A DNA stretch of 6,657 bases from Chloroflexota bacterium. GTDB lineage: Bacteria; Chloroflexota; Anaerolineae; Caldilineales; Caldilineaceae. This document shows positions 1 to 6,445 of this stretch, one piece after another; within the stretch, counting starts at the first letter, position 1, and each line of letters starts with the position of its first letter. Made by a program: the position numbers and the translations under genes. Location of the stretch: NCBI GenBank assembly GCA_003577005.1, contig QEUW01000412.1, positions 1 to 6,657 on the forward strand, read 5' to 3'. The notes under the pieces were generated by a model. The model did no database searches, was not told the origin of the DNA, and saw only the letters and a program-made list of their open reading frames with translations.

Positions 1-3
1 GTC

Positions 4-32
4 ATATTAGGGCAAGTGATGGGGTTTGTCAA
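4..32 (-). promoter_or_regulatory. Sigma70-type promoter firing out of the left edge
   Basis: On the minus strand a perfect -35 box TTGACA (27-32) is followed, after exactly 17 nt, by TAATAT (4-9), which matches 4 of 6 positions of the -10 consensus, including its first two and last two bases. The predicted start of transcription lies a few bases beyond the left end of the window, so this promoter would serve the next gene to the left and not the operon described here. It begins 7 nt after the stop of the small frame at 40-159, in the gap where a new transcription unit would be expected. The boxes are seen directly; activity is inferred. Confidence 0.6.
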
Positions 33-39
33 GCAACAC

Positions 40-159
40 TCAGCTTCGAGCAGTTTCGTCTCCAGCGCGGCTGGTGTGGATCGATCGGCTGAACTGGCGC
101 GGCGATGAGCCGGGGCGCATATCAGCTTCCTGCCCGATATCCAGATAGAGCCGCGTCAT
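40..159 (-). CDS. Possible 39-aa small ORF downstream of the glycosidase
   Basis: A 39-codon ATG-to-TGA frame starts 25 nt after the glycosidase stop codon. It has a purine-rich GAGGAGG (162-168) just upstream, 2 nt from the ATG if the whole motif is used or 4 nt if only GAGGA pairs. The protein begins MTRLYLDIGQEADM and ends rich in Arg, Ser and Thr, with no membrane segment, no Cys and no motif that I recognise. A second minus-strand frame also stays open across most of this region to the window edge, so the coding evidence is weak. It could be a genuine small protein translated with the operon, the decayed 5' end of a former gene, or chance. I do not recognise it and assign no function. 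Confidence 0.3.
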   Translation of the reverse strand: MTRLYLDIGQEADMRPGSSPRQFSRSIHTSRAGDETARS

Positions 160-184
160 GCCCTCCTCGGTCGCGAATGGATCC

Positions 185-1903
185 TTATTTTCCTTCACCG
201 AGATACTCATTCGCCAGTATCAAAAAGACGCTCGACGTCCACGAATAGGCTCGATCGCGCAACCCGTCGCCAGTGAGCGCGTCGAAGTTTTCTGCCATGC
301 CGCTGCGCGCGACCATCGCACAGAACCGGCGGCTGAGTTCGCGGGCAAATTCGCGCTCGCCAACCGCGTTAAGCCCATCGACAAGCAGCATGGTCGATGG
401 CGCCCAGATCGGGCCGCGCCAGTACCCGTCTGCCTGGTAATAAGGGCTGGTGGGACGTTCCGTCGCCAGACCGTGATCGGTCAAGAACCGGTTGGCGTCC
501 TTAAGTCCTGTGATCAGATGCTGGATCACAGCGGCAGGCAGGCGCTTGCCCAACAGCAAGGGTAGATAGAGGATCAGACTGTCGGACGGAATCGCCTCAT
601 GGCTGCGTGCGTGCCGCGCGACGAAATGATCCTCGCGCCAGAAGGCGGCCAGCATTTTCTCAAGCAAATCGTCTGCGCGGCGGCGCCATTGTTCGGCTTC
701 GACGGCGTGTCCAAGCTGCCCGGCGATCTCGGACAGCACATCCATCTGATAGACGAGAAATGCGGCCAGGTCAGGCGCTTCAACGGGAACGCCATGCGCA
801 AAGATGGTGGCATTATCCCACCCGGAGTCGTTGCCGTGATTGTACTCCGGCAACCCATCTCCATCGGTATCTCGATAGTGAAGCCACCAGTTCGTCCAGC
901 GGCAGAGCGGGGCGTAGGCTTCGGCAAGGTGGTCTTGATTGAGCGCCTGACTCCGTTCGAGCATGTGCTTGAGCGCCCACCCGTGGATCGGCGGTTTGAA
1001 GAAGTTCCAGACACTTTCTACGTCGTTGATATAGTCTGGCAATGCACCGAATTCGTCCTGAGCATCGAATATGACCATGAACTGATCCCAGGCGAGCGCG
1101 GGATTCTTCTCCGCCAACGCGAGCGCGTTGAAACAGTGATCCCAGCTCCAGACATTGTCCATCCAGTTCTTGGACATGTACATCGCCGGACGGTGCAGCA
1201 GCCCTTCCGGCGCGACCACGCACGACCAGTTGACATACGCCGCGTTGCGGCGCGCCTTGATGAGTTCGTCCGGCACACAGACCTGCTCGGCTTCCCACTG
1301 CGCGAACTGGCTCTCAACAGCCTGCACGCACGCGTCAAACGGCTCGGCATAGGTGCGCGGCTCCCAACTTGAGCGATATTCCTCGATGGCGCACTCAAAC
1401 CCATGTTCACCATCAGGCAAGAAATCGACCTGCACATAGCGGTTGGAAAGACCACCCCACGGCGCGTCGACCACAAGCCGGCCATGCAACGAGGTCAGCA
1501 TATATTGGCGGAAGGCTCCCCGAATGTTAACAGACCAGCGATGATCTCCGGCCTGCGTAACCGTGTCGTAGACCCAACCCTCACGCGTGGGCATGGGCTG
1601 GCGCATTAGCCGGAGCCCGACGCCCTTCCCGCGCACCCGAATCACCTTCGGTTCGGCAATGCAGATCTCGACCGTGCCCTTTGGCGTAATGAGGCGCAGC
1701 AGGGCTGGAGCCGCTTCTTCAGCAAAGGGAATAGGCATGCTACCGTCCAAGACCTCGACGCGAAAGAGAATTCGATTGGCCACGCCGCCATGCACCGTGC
1801 GGAGATACAAGCCCTCTTCTACGTCCGGGCCTGTTGCCAGATGAGAGAATGCCAGATACGAGCCATAGCGACTAAAGGGAACATTTCGAAGATCGAAAGA
1901 CAT
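185..1903 (-). CDS. Cytosolic GH63 / mannosylglycerate-hydrolase-like glycosidase
   Basis: A 572-residue enzyme predicted to hydrolyse a small glycoside in the cytosol; it has no signal peptide or membrane segment. Residues 1 to about 200 look beta-rich (start MSFDLRNVPFSRYGSYLAFS), fitting the N-terminal beta-sandwich of six-hairpin glycosidases. Residues about 210-572 carry the barrel signatures: WSWDHCF (252-258), a DTDGDGLPEY segment (345-354), GWDN (361-364), YWRGPIW (494-500) and ENFDALTGDG (538-547). By analogy with GH63 enzymes such as E. coli YgjK and Thermus mannosylglycerate hydrolase, Asp363 is the likely general acid and Glu538 the likely general base; both are present, so the gene looks intact. 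I chose the ATG at 1903 because GAGGA (1908-1912) lies 4 nt before it. ATGs at 1906 and 1930 are in frame, the latter without a Shine-Dalgarno sequence. It is the last clear gene of the operon, about 220 nt behind the binding-protein gene. The substrate is unknown: mannosyl/glucosylglycerate or an alpha-glucoside/mannoside are candidates. Glycogen-debranching or trehalase-like relatives are less likely. Confidence 0.85.
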   Translation of the reverse strand: MSFDLRNVPFSRYGSYLAFSHLATGPDVEEGLYLRTVHGGVANRILFRVEVLDGSMPIPFAEEAAPALLRLITPKGTVEICIAEPKVIRVRGKGVGLRLMRQPMPTREGWVYDTVTQAGDHRWSVNIRGAFRQYMLTSLHGRLVVDAPWGGLSNRYVQVDFLPDGEHGFECAIEEYRSSWEPRTYAEPFDACVQAVESQFAQWEAEQVCVPDELIKARRNAAYVNWSCVVAPEGLLHRPAMYMSKNWMDNVWSWDHCFNALALAEKNPALAWDQFMVIFDAQDEFGALPDYINDVESVWNFFKPPIHGWALKHMLERSQALNQDHLAEAYAPLCRWTNWWLHYRDTDGDGLPEYNHGNDSGWDNATIFAHGVPVEAPDLAAFLVYQMDVLSEIAGQLGHAVEAEQWRRRADDLLEKMLAAFWREDHFVARHARSHEAIPSDSLILYLPLLLGKRLPAAVIQHLITGLKDANRFLTDHGLATERPTSPYYQADGYWRGPIWAPSTMLLVDGLNAVGEREFARELSRRFCAMVARSGMAENFDALTGDGLRDRAYSWTSSVFLILANEYLGEGK

Positions 1904-1907
1904 CATG

Positions 1908-1912
1908 TCCTC
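1908..1912 (-). promoter_or_regulatory. Shine-Dalgarno deciding the glycosidase start
   Basis: GAGGA on the minus strand lies 4 nt before the ATG at 1903 and only 1 nt before the tandem ATG at 1906. The farther upstream in-frame ATG at 1930 is preceded by a C-rich stretch with no ribosome-binding motif. This supports a protein starting MSFDLRN. Confidence 0.55.
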
Positions 1913-1978
1913 ACTAACCAGTCGCACCATCGCGCGGGGGTTTTGAGCCGTTAAGTTTTGCTGCTAAGATCCATACCG

Positions 1979-2044
1979 GCAGCGGCGGTGATGCGCCGCT
2001 GCTCCCTGAAGCGCCTCGCTATGGCAGTCTCAGGAAGCAGCGGC
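1979..2044 (-). promoter_or_regulatory. Mutually exclusive stem-loops between receptor and glycosidase genes
   Basis: Three related arms lie in the intergenic RNA. In transcript order, arm A (2030-2044) pairs with arm B (1995-2009) as a 15-bp stem that is continuous if one U-G wobble is counted, closing a 20-nt loop. Arm B's GCAGCGGC core, extended by one base to 1994-2002, can instead pair with arm C (1979-1987) as a perfect 9-bp stem, GCAGCGGCG on CGCCGCTGC, with a 6-nt loop. A-B and B-C cannot form together. Neither stem is followed by a U-tract, so neither is a classical intrinsic terminator. The placement resembles structures after binding-protein genes that protect mRNA 3' ends, or an attenuation-type switch. 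The pairing is seen directly; the role is inferred. Confidence 0.6.
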
Positions 2045-2058
2045 CTCGTTTCTGCCAG

Positions 2059-2110
2059 GGGGGGAGAGTGGGCCGCAGGCGTCAATCTGACAGACCCATC
2101 TTATCCCCCC
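2059..2110 (-). other. Weak long-range G-tract/C-tract pairing just after the receptor gene
   Basis: Immediately after the receptor stop codon the transcript has GGGGGGA (2104-2110) that can pair with TCCCCCC (2059-2065). A short inner TGGG/CCCA pairing lies between them, separated by small internal loops. The whole is an imperfect hairpin of about 50 nt without a U-tract. Together with the stems at 1979-2044 it makes most of this intergenic region potentially structured. The homopolymer runs make chance pairing plausible. Confidence 0.3.
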
Positions 2111-2126
2111 TCACCCTTGCGCTAAA

Positions 2127-3374
2127 CTACCTGCCCAGCATCGCCGCGATCTGCGGTCCTGCGGTGGAGATCGCCTCGTCCACGGACATCTGTCCGGTCA
2201 GCGCTTCTTGTAGCATCAGTTGGACGACTTCGGAGACTTCCGGCCAGTTGGGCAGCGGACCGCGCGCGCGGGCGTACTGCATCTGGTCGAGGAAGACGGC
2301 CATATTCGGGTCTTCGGTCCAGAGGGTCGTCTGTTCTTCGGGCAGGTCGCGCGAAGGCAGGAAGCCTAGCCCCGCGTACCAGTCCACGATGTTCTCGGGC
2401 GCCTGCGTATAGGTGATGAAGTCCCACGCGCAGTCCTGAACGTCGCTGTTGGCGAAGATCGAGAAGTTCTCGCCGCCCAAGCCGTTGGCTGGCTGCCCAT
2501 CCTCAGGATACGGGATCCCCGCAACGGTGTATTCCAGGTCGGGTGCTTCAGCTTTAAGGCTGTTGATCACCCAAGGGCCGTTGATCATCATCGCAGCGTT
2601 CCCGGCCATGAACTGCCCAGGGATGTCTCCGAAGCCGTAGTTCACGACTTCGGGCGACATATACCCATTCTCGACCAGATCGACGTACAGTTGCAGCGCG
2701 GCGCGACCGCCTTCGCTATCCAGGCTGTCGATGTCTTCGCCGGTTTGCTGCACAAACGGCAGCCACATGAAGGTCGCCGTCTCGTTGCGCTCGCCGATCA
2801 GGGTGATCCCGTACTGGTTTTTGTCAGGATTGGTCAGCGCGGCGGCCCATTCCATGAGGTCGTCCCAGGTCTGCGGCGGGTTGCTGACATCGAGTCCGGC
2901 TTCTTCGGCCAGCGCATTGTTGATGAACAGGGCCAGCGTGTTGCTGCCGACCGGCACGCCGTAGTTGTGCCCGTTCCACATGGTCGACGACCAGGGTCCG
3001 TCATAGTAGGCGTCAGCCTGGCCCCATTCCGCAATCCGCTCGTCCAGCTCCGCCAGCACGCCTTGAGAGGCGAACATGGCGAAGTCCGGGTTGTCGATCA
3101 CGGCGATGTCGGGGGTGTTCCCGGTGAGGATCGCGGTCGAGAGTTCGCGCTTGAAGTCCGCAGTCGGGATCGAGCGGATGGTGAGCGAGCACTCGTCCTG
3201 GCTTGCTTCCCACCGCTCTTTGAACTTCTGGACGGTTTCGGCGTTGGTGCCGGTGTCGCCCCAGTAGTGCCAGATCGTGACTTCCTGGCGGTCATCCTGC
3301 GCGCTGGCGATCGAGACTCCGCCCGCGACCACCAGCGTAACTATCAGAAACAGACTGAGCAAACGTGATTTCAT
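2127..3374 (-). CDS. Sugar ABC transporter solute-binding protein (family 1)
   Basis: The extracytoplasmic receptor that captures a sugar and delivers it to the two permeases encoded upstream. It has 415 residues, usual for family-1 (UgpB/MalE-like) binding proteins. Residues 1-25 are a signal peptide: Lys2 and Arg4, a hydrophobic core, then ASA before Gln26, which fits signal peptidase I. There is no lipobox Cys. The mature part opens with EVTIWHYWGD (31-40). Later features include TPDIAVIDN (87-95), FMAGNAAMMINGPW (255-268) and GLGGENFSIFANS (298-310), the last two being typical of the family's second lobe. Many Trp and Tyr residues fit stacking on a sugar ring. Cys62 and Cys315 are the only cysteines in the mature part. 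I chose the ATG at 3374 because AAGGA (3383-3387) lies 8 nt upstream; an in-frame ATG at 3383 overlaps that Shine-Dalgarno sequence. The ligand cannot be deduced. Confidence 0.93.
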   Translation of the reverse strand: MKSRLLSLFLIVTLVVAGGVSIASAQDDRQEVTIWHYWGDTGTNAETVQKFKERWEASQDECSLTIRSIPTADFKRELSTAILTGNTPDIAVIDNPDFAMFASQGVLAELDERIAEWGQADAYYDGPWSSTMWNGHNYGVPVGSNTLALFINNALAEEAGLDVSNPPQTWDDLMEWAAALTNPDKNQYGITLIGERNETATFMWLPFVQQTGEDIDSLDSEGGRAALQLYVDLVENGYMSPEVVNYGFGDIPGQFMAGNAAMMINGPWVINSLKAEAPDLEYTVAGIPYPEDGQPANGLGGENFSIFANSDVQDCAWDFITYTQAPENIVDWYAGLGFLPSRDLPEEQTTLWTEDPNMAVFLDQMQYARARGPLPNWPEVSEVVQLMLQEALTGQMSVDEAISTAGPQIAAMLGR

Positions 3375-3382
3375 GGTGGGCA

Positions 3383-3387
3383 TCCTT
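3383..3387 (-). promoter_or_regulatory. Shine-Dalgarno deciding the binding-protein start
   Basis: AAGGA on the minus strand is spaced 8 nt from the ATG at 3374. The alternative ATG at 3381-3383 shares a base with this motif, so it could not use it. The chosen start also gives the more compact signal peptide, MKSRLLSLFL. Confidence 0.6.
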
Positions 3388-3473
3388 ATCTATATGAGCA
3401 AGAGTCAATCAAGCGAATCTCGTGAGACGCAGAACGGATATATCTGAATGGGCCGCGCTCCTTTCTCTGCACG

Positions 3474-4361
3474 CTACTTCACAGAACCCGTGGTGAGGCC
3501 GGTGACAAAGTAGCGTTGTAGGGCCAAGATCACGATGACAACCGGGATAGCAATAATCGTCGAGAAGGCCATCACGCCTTCCCACCGGATCCGGTAATAT
3601 CCAATGAAGTTGTAGACGCCTAGCGCCAGCGGATGGAGTTTCTGATCCTGCAAGAACGAGAGCGAAAAGACGAAGTCTCCCCACCCGACGAGGAACGCGA
3701 AAAGCGTGACTGCGATCAGGTTTGGGCGCACCATCGGCACGATTACCCGGCGCAGCGCACCCAGGCGCGTCGTCCCGTCGATCAGCGCTGCTTCTTCGAG
3801 ATCGCGTGGGACTTGCAGAAAACCGGTGCGCAGAATCAGGATGCAGAAGGGCAGCGTCAGCGCGGCGTCCGCGATGATGACGGAGCTGTAGTTGTTTGTG
3901 AAGTGCAGTTCTCGGAAGAAGACGAACATCGGAATGACGAGCAGCACTTCTGGTAGCATCTGCGTGACCAGCAATAGCATCATGAAGATGTTGGAGCCGC
4001 GCAGCCGGAAGCGCGCCAAACCGTACGCGGCAGGTACAGCGAAAAGCATTGTCAGGACCATCGTACCCGCTCCGATGATCAGCGAGTTTTTCATGTACCG
4101 CAGGCCGTTCACGGGAATCTGTGTGCCTTCAGGGGGCGAGCCGAACATCTCTTTATAGATTTCCATGTTCACGCTGCGCGGTAGGATCAGCGGCGGGTCG
4201 CGCATGATGTCCGCTGGATCTTTGATCGAGGTCGACACCATCCAGAAGAGCGGGAAGATGTACACGATAGTAGCGACCAGCGCGACTGTAAAGAGGACAG
4301 TCTTGGTCACGTTCTTCCGGGCGCGCTCAGTGCTGTAGAGTCGAAACCGCTCGACGGCCAT
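3474..4361 (-). CDS. Sugar ABC permease 2 (CUT1, MalG/UgpE-like)
   Basis: Second transmembrane subunit of the importer, 295 residues. I place six membrane segments at roughly 21-44, 91-117, 124-147, 157-178, 213-235 and 262-283. The cytoplasmic EAA loop that docks the ATPase is EAALIDG (190-196), followed by VIVPMVRP (206-213). The C-terminus YFVTGLTTGSVK is characteristic of MalG-type subunits. The start is the ATG at 4361, whose A is the last base of the permease 1 stop codon (TGATG overlap), with GAGGAA (4367-4372) 5 nt upstream. An in-frame GTG at 4364 would add one residue and is less well placed. The overlap implies coupled translation with permease 1 and equal stoichiometry, as expected for a heterodimeric channel. 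No ATP-binding subunit follows. Confidence 0.95.
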   Translation of the reverse strand: MAVERFRLYSTERARKNVTKTVLFTVALVATIVYIFPLFWMVSTSIKDPADIMRDPPLILPRSVNMEIYKEMFGSPPEGTQIPVNGLRYMKNSLIIGAGTMVLTMLFAVPAAYGLARFRLRGSNIFMMLLLVTQMLPEVLLVIPMFVFFRELHFTNNYSSVIIADAALTLPFCILILRTGFLQVPRDLEEAALIDGTTRLGALRRVIVPMVRPNLIAVTLFAFLVGWGDFVFSLSFLQDQKLHPLALGVYNFIGYYRIRWEGVMAFSTIIAIPVVIVILALQRYFVTGLTTGSVK

Positions 4362-5302
4362 CACATTTCCTCTTCGTTGGTCGTGCGGACGTAGAACACG
4401 GCCACGACCAGCAGAATGCCGAGCATGATCACGCTGATCGCCGCGCCTTCTCCGAAATTGAAGCGGTTGAAGGACTCGCGATAGGCCAGGGTGGGGAGCA
4501 CTTCGGTCGCGTTGACCGGCCCACCACCGGTCATGACCCAGATCACATCAAACACACGTAAGGTGTAAATGAAGCCGAGCATCAGCGTAGCGAGAATCGT
4601 CGGCTTCATCAGCGGCAGCGTCATGCGTGTAAGCTTTTGCCAACGATTTGCGCCATCTACTGTGGCTGCCTCGTAAATGTCTTCCGGCAGGCCCGTCAGG
4701 CCGCTGGCCAGCAGGATCACGTTAAACGGGATGCCGAGCCAGATATTGGTCAGGATGACCGTCAGCAGGGCGTAATCTTGATTGAGCAGCCAGCGTACCG
4801 GCTCGTCGATCAGGCCGAGTTTCTCTAAAAAGAAGTTGATGAAGCCGAAATCGTAGTTGAACATCCACAGGAAGATCGTGCCGCTGACGATCGGCGGGAT
4901 GCGCCAGCCGGAGAGGAGCAACCCGCGAAAGAGATGCCGGAGCGGAAAGACTTCGTTCAGAATGATCGCGAGCGCCAGACCAATAAGGAACTGGAAGAAC
5001 ACCGATGCAATGGTGAAGACAAGCGAGTTTCTCAGCGCGATCGGGAAGGCGGGGTCGGCGAGCACGTTCTCGAAATTCGCCAGCCCGATGAAGGGCCGCT
5101 CGCCTCTTGACAGCGTGCCGAGAGTCACTTCCTGAAACGCCATCCGGATGGTGTCGAAAAGCGGATAACCGACAGTGATCAACAGAAAAATGGCGGCTGG
5201 TAGCAGGAACAGGTATCCCGCACGCTCTCCTTGAAAGAGCCGTTTCGGAAGCTCGCTGATCGCCAGGTGCCGCGCTGTGGGGTAGGATTCAGCCTGTTGC
5301 AT
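4361..5302 (-). CDS. Sugar ABC permease 1 (CUT1, MalF/UgpA-like)
   Basis: First transmembrane subunit of the importer, 313 residues. After a cytoplasmic N-terminus of about 28 residues come six likely membrane segments near 29-49, 92-116, 125-147, 178-201, 235-256 and 286-306. The EAA loop is [14 protein letters not shown] (211-224), running on to MTLPLMKP (227-234). VMTGGGP (256-262) is a common MalF/UgpA-family motif in the final loop. The length fits the short UgpA-type subunits rather than E. coli MalF, which has extra N-terminal segments. The gene starts inside the last codons of the repressor gene (14-nt overlap), so it is translated from the same message. GGGGA lies 9 nt and AGGA 2 nt before the ATG. 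It pairs with permease 2 to form the membrane channel. Confidence 0.95.
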   Translation of the reverse strand: MQQAESYPTARHLAISELPKRLFQGERAGYLFLLPAAIFLLITVGYPLFDTIRMAFQEVTLGTLSRGERPFIGLANFENVLADPAFPIALRNSLVFTIASVFFQFLIGLALAIILNEVFPLRHLFRGLLLSGWRIPPIVSGTIFLWMFNYDFGFINFFLEKLGLIDEPVRWLLNQDYALLTVILTNIWLGIPFNVILLASGLTGLPEDIYEAATVDGANRWQKLTRMTLPLMKPTILATLMLGFIYTLRVFDVIWVMTGGGPVNATEVLPTLAYRESFNRFNFGEGAAISVIMLGILLVVAVFYVRTTNEEEM

Positions 5303-6359
5303 GGTCCTGTTTCCCCTTTAGAGTGCGGGGATGAGTCGTCGTTTCGCGCACAATAAGATCGAACGGCAGGAACACTTGCTCTGGAGTGAAATCGTCGGCC
5401 TGCAACATTCGGAGCAGGATTTTCGCTGCCCGATAGCCGCGCGTGAAGTTCTGCGAGTCGAAGCCGGTCAGCGCGGGAACGAGCAGTCCAGCGCTGGTTT
5501 CGCCTGCGATCCCCACTATGGACAGGTCATCTGGGATTTGAAGATTGTGCTCGGCTGCTGCACGATAGACTCCGCCTAAGGTTGCCGCATACGACACGAC
5601 TAGGCCCGTCATTTGCGGCAGTTCCGTCATGAGCTCGTTAAATCCCTGGAACATTCCCTCGGCGGAGTACGGAACCTCGCGCACTGCCGCCTGAATATCC
5701 AGTTCCCGCCGGGCTTTCTCGTACGCTCGCATGCACTGGACGGGCGCTGTGTTGCCTTCCTGGCGCCAGCGAGCGGGGAAGGTCAGGAAGCCGATGCTTC
5801 TGTGGCCCAGCCCGGCGAGGTGCTCGAAAGCCGTGAAGATAGCCGTCTCGTAATCGATATCGACAAAGCTCAGCCCGGTGTTGTCCTCGCAGCTTCCGAT
5901 CAGCACGAACGGATAATTGTGCTCGCGGAGAAGCTCAACACGCCAATCATGCAGACGAACCTGCATCAGGATTAACCCGTCGGTCTGACGGCCCCGGTAC
6001 AGGTTGAGCAAGCTTTGTTCAGCCATGGGGGCGGTGATAAGGTTGAAGAAGTATTCCTCTTCTGTTGCGGCCCGCGCTGCGCCGGTCAGAAATTCGAGCT
6101 CGATCTGCGTGCTCACCTCATCCCACGGATACAGCATCGTGATCGTCCTGGTCTTGCCAGAACGCAGGCGCTGCGCTTGCGTGTGGGGTGTATAGTTCAG
6201 TTCCGCAGCCGCTTTCCAAATTCGTTCGCGTGTTTCCTCTGGAATCGAAACACTGGTGTTGTTGTTGAGGACGTAGGAGACGGTGGTGCGAGAAACGCCT
6301 GCCAATCTGGCCACGTCTGCCTGCGTAGGGGGCGAAAGCCGAGCACGGTTGTTCGGCAT
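5289..6359 (-). CDS. LacI-family transcriptional repressor
   Basis: A ligand-responsive DNA-binding regulator of 356 residues, normal for LacI/GalR proteins. The helix-turn-helix is at residues 12-33 ([20 protein letters not shown] and on). The hinge helix is at about 58-68 with Leu65 in QRLRSG, the residue that in this family wedges into a central CpG of the operator. The sugar-binding-protein-like core runs from about 70 to 345 and includes the typical [10 protein letters not shown] (275-284). I chose the ATG at 6359 because GGAAGGA lies 5 nt upstream. An in-frame ATG at 6407 would add 16 residues and place the start inside the palindromic operator. As the first gene of the operon, downstream of that operator, it very likely represses itself and all four following genes until its ligand, probably the transported glycoside or a product of it, is bound. 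Confidence 0.93.
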   Translation of the reverse strand: MPNNRARLSPPTQADVARLAGVSRTTVSYVLNNNTSVSIPEETRERIWKAAAELNYTPHTQAQRLRSGKTRTITMLYPWDEVSTQIELEFLTGAARAATEEEYFFNLITAPMAEQSLLNLYRGRQTDGLILMQVRLHDWRVELLREHNYPFVLIGSCEDNTGLSFVDIDYETAIFTAFEHLAGLGHRSIGFLTFPARWRQEGNTAPVQCMRAYEKARRELDIQAAVREVPYSAEGMFQGFNELMTELPQMTGLVVSYAATLGGVYRAAAEHNLQIPDDLSIVGIAGETSAGLLVPALTGFDSQNFTRGYRAAKILLRMLQADDFTPEQVFLPFDLIVRETTTHPRTLKGKQDHATG

Positions 6360-6364
6360 GGGAT

Positions 6365-6371
6365 TCCTTCC
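6365..6371 (-). promoter_or_regulatory. Shine-Dalgarno deciding the repressor start
   Basis: GGAAGGA on the minus strand ends 5 nt before the ATG at 6359. It is the strongest ribosome-binding motif in this leader and argues against the longer reading frame from 6407. Confidence 0.65.
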
Positions 6372-6385
6372 AAATAATCTAATAA

Positions 6386-6415
6386 CAGTGACACGTGTCA
6401 CTGTCACGTGTCACT
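6386..6415. promoter_or_regulatory. Tandem palindromic operator, candidate LacI-family site
   Basis: A perfect 18-bp palindrome, CAGTGACACGTGTCACTG, fills 6386-6403 and is centred on CpG, the usual geometry for LacI-family operators. The 11-bp unit CACGTGTCACT occurs twice, at 6392-6402 and 6405-6415, offset by 13 bp. The second copy keeps the core CACGTG and the right half, but its left half matches only partly. The element lies just downstream of the -10 box and covers the predicted transcription start, a classic position for repression by blocking RNA polymerase. The symmetry is seen directly; binding by the repressor encoded at 5289-6359 is inferred from adjacency and the central CpG. Confidence 0.8.
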
Positions 6416-6445
6416 AGCATAGCACGACTTGTCGGTGGAGGTCAA
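6416..6445 (-). promoter_or_regulatory. Operon promoter with extended -10
   Basis: On the minus strand TTGACC (6440-6445, 5 of 6 consensus bases) is followed after 18 nt by TATGCT (6416-6421), which is preceded by TGC, an extended -10 element. The predicted start of transcription is about 6408-6410, inside the palindromic operator, leaving a leader of about 50 nt before the repressor ATG. I see no other convincing promoter within the operon. Confidence 0.7.

Noticed and set aside
599..1372. Plus-strand open frame (257 codons) antisense to the glycosidase
   Set aside because: Opposite a gene with intact glycosidase motifs. The translated sequence has no family features, so it is best read as a shadow.
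1904..1930. Glycosidase start at the ATG at 1930
   Set aside because: No ribosome-binding motif precedes it, whereas GAGGA precedes the ATG at 1903; the extra nine residues add no recognisable feature.
1979..2044. Rho-independent terminator after the receptor gene
   Set aside because: The stems are strong but neither is followed by a U-tract on the transcribed strand.
2691..3368. Long plus-strand open frame (225 codons) antisense to the receptor gene
   Set aside because: It lies entirely opposite a well-supported binding-protein gene; its composition is what is expected from the reverse strand of a GC-rich gene, and it has no recognisable domain.
6360..6407. N-terminal extension of the repressor from the ATG at 6407
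   Set aside because: That start sits inside the operator palindrome and at about the predicted transcription start, so it would have no leader; the ATG at 6359 has a good Shine-Dalgarno sequence and gives the normal LacI-family N-terminus.
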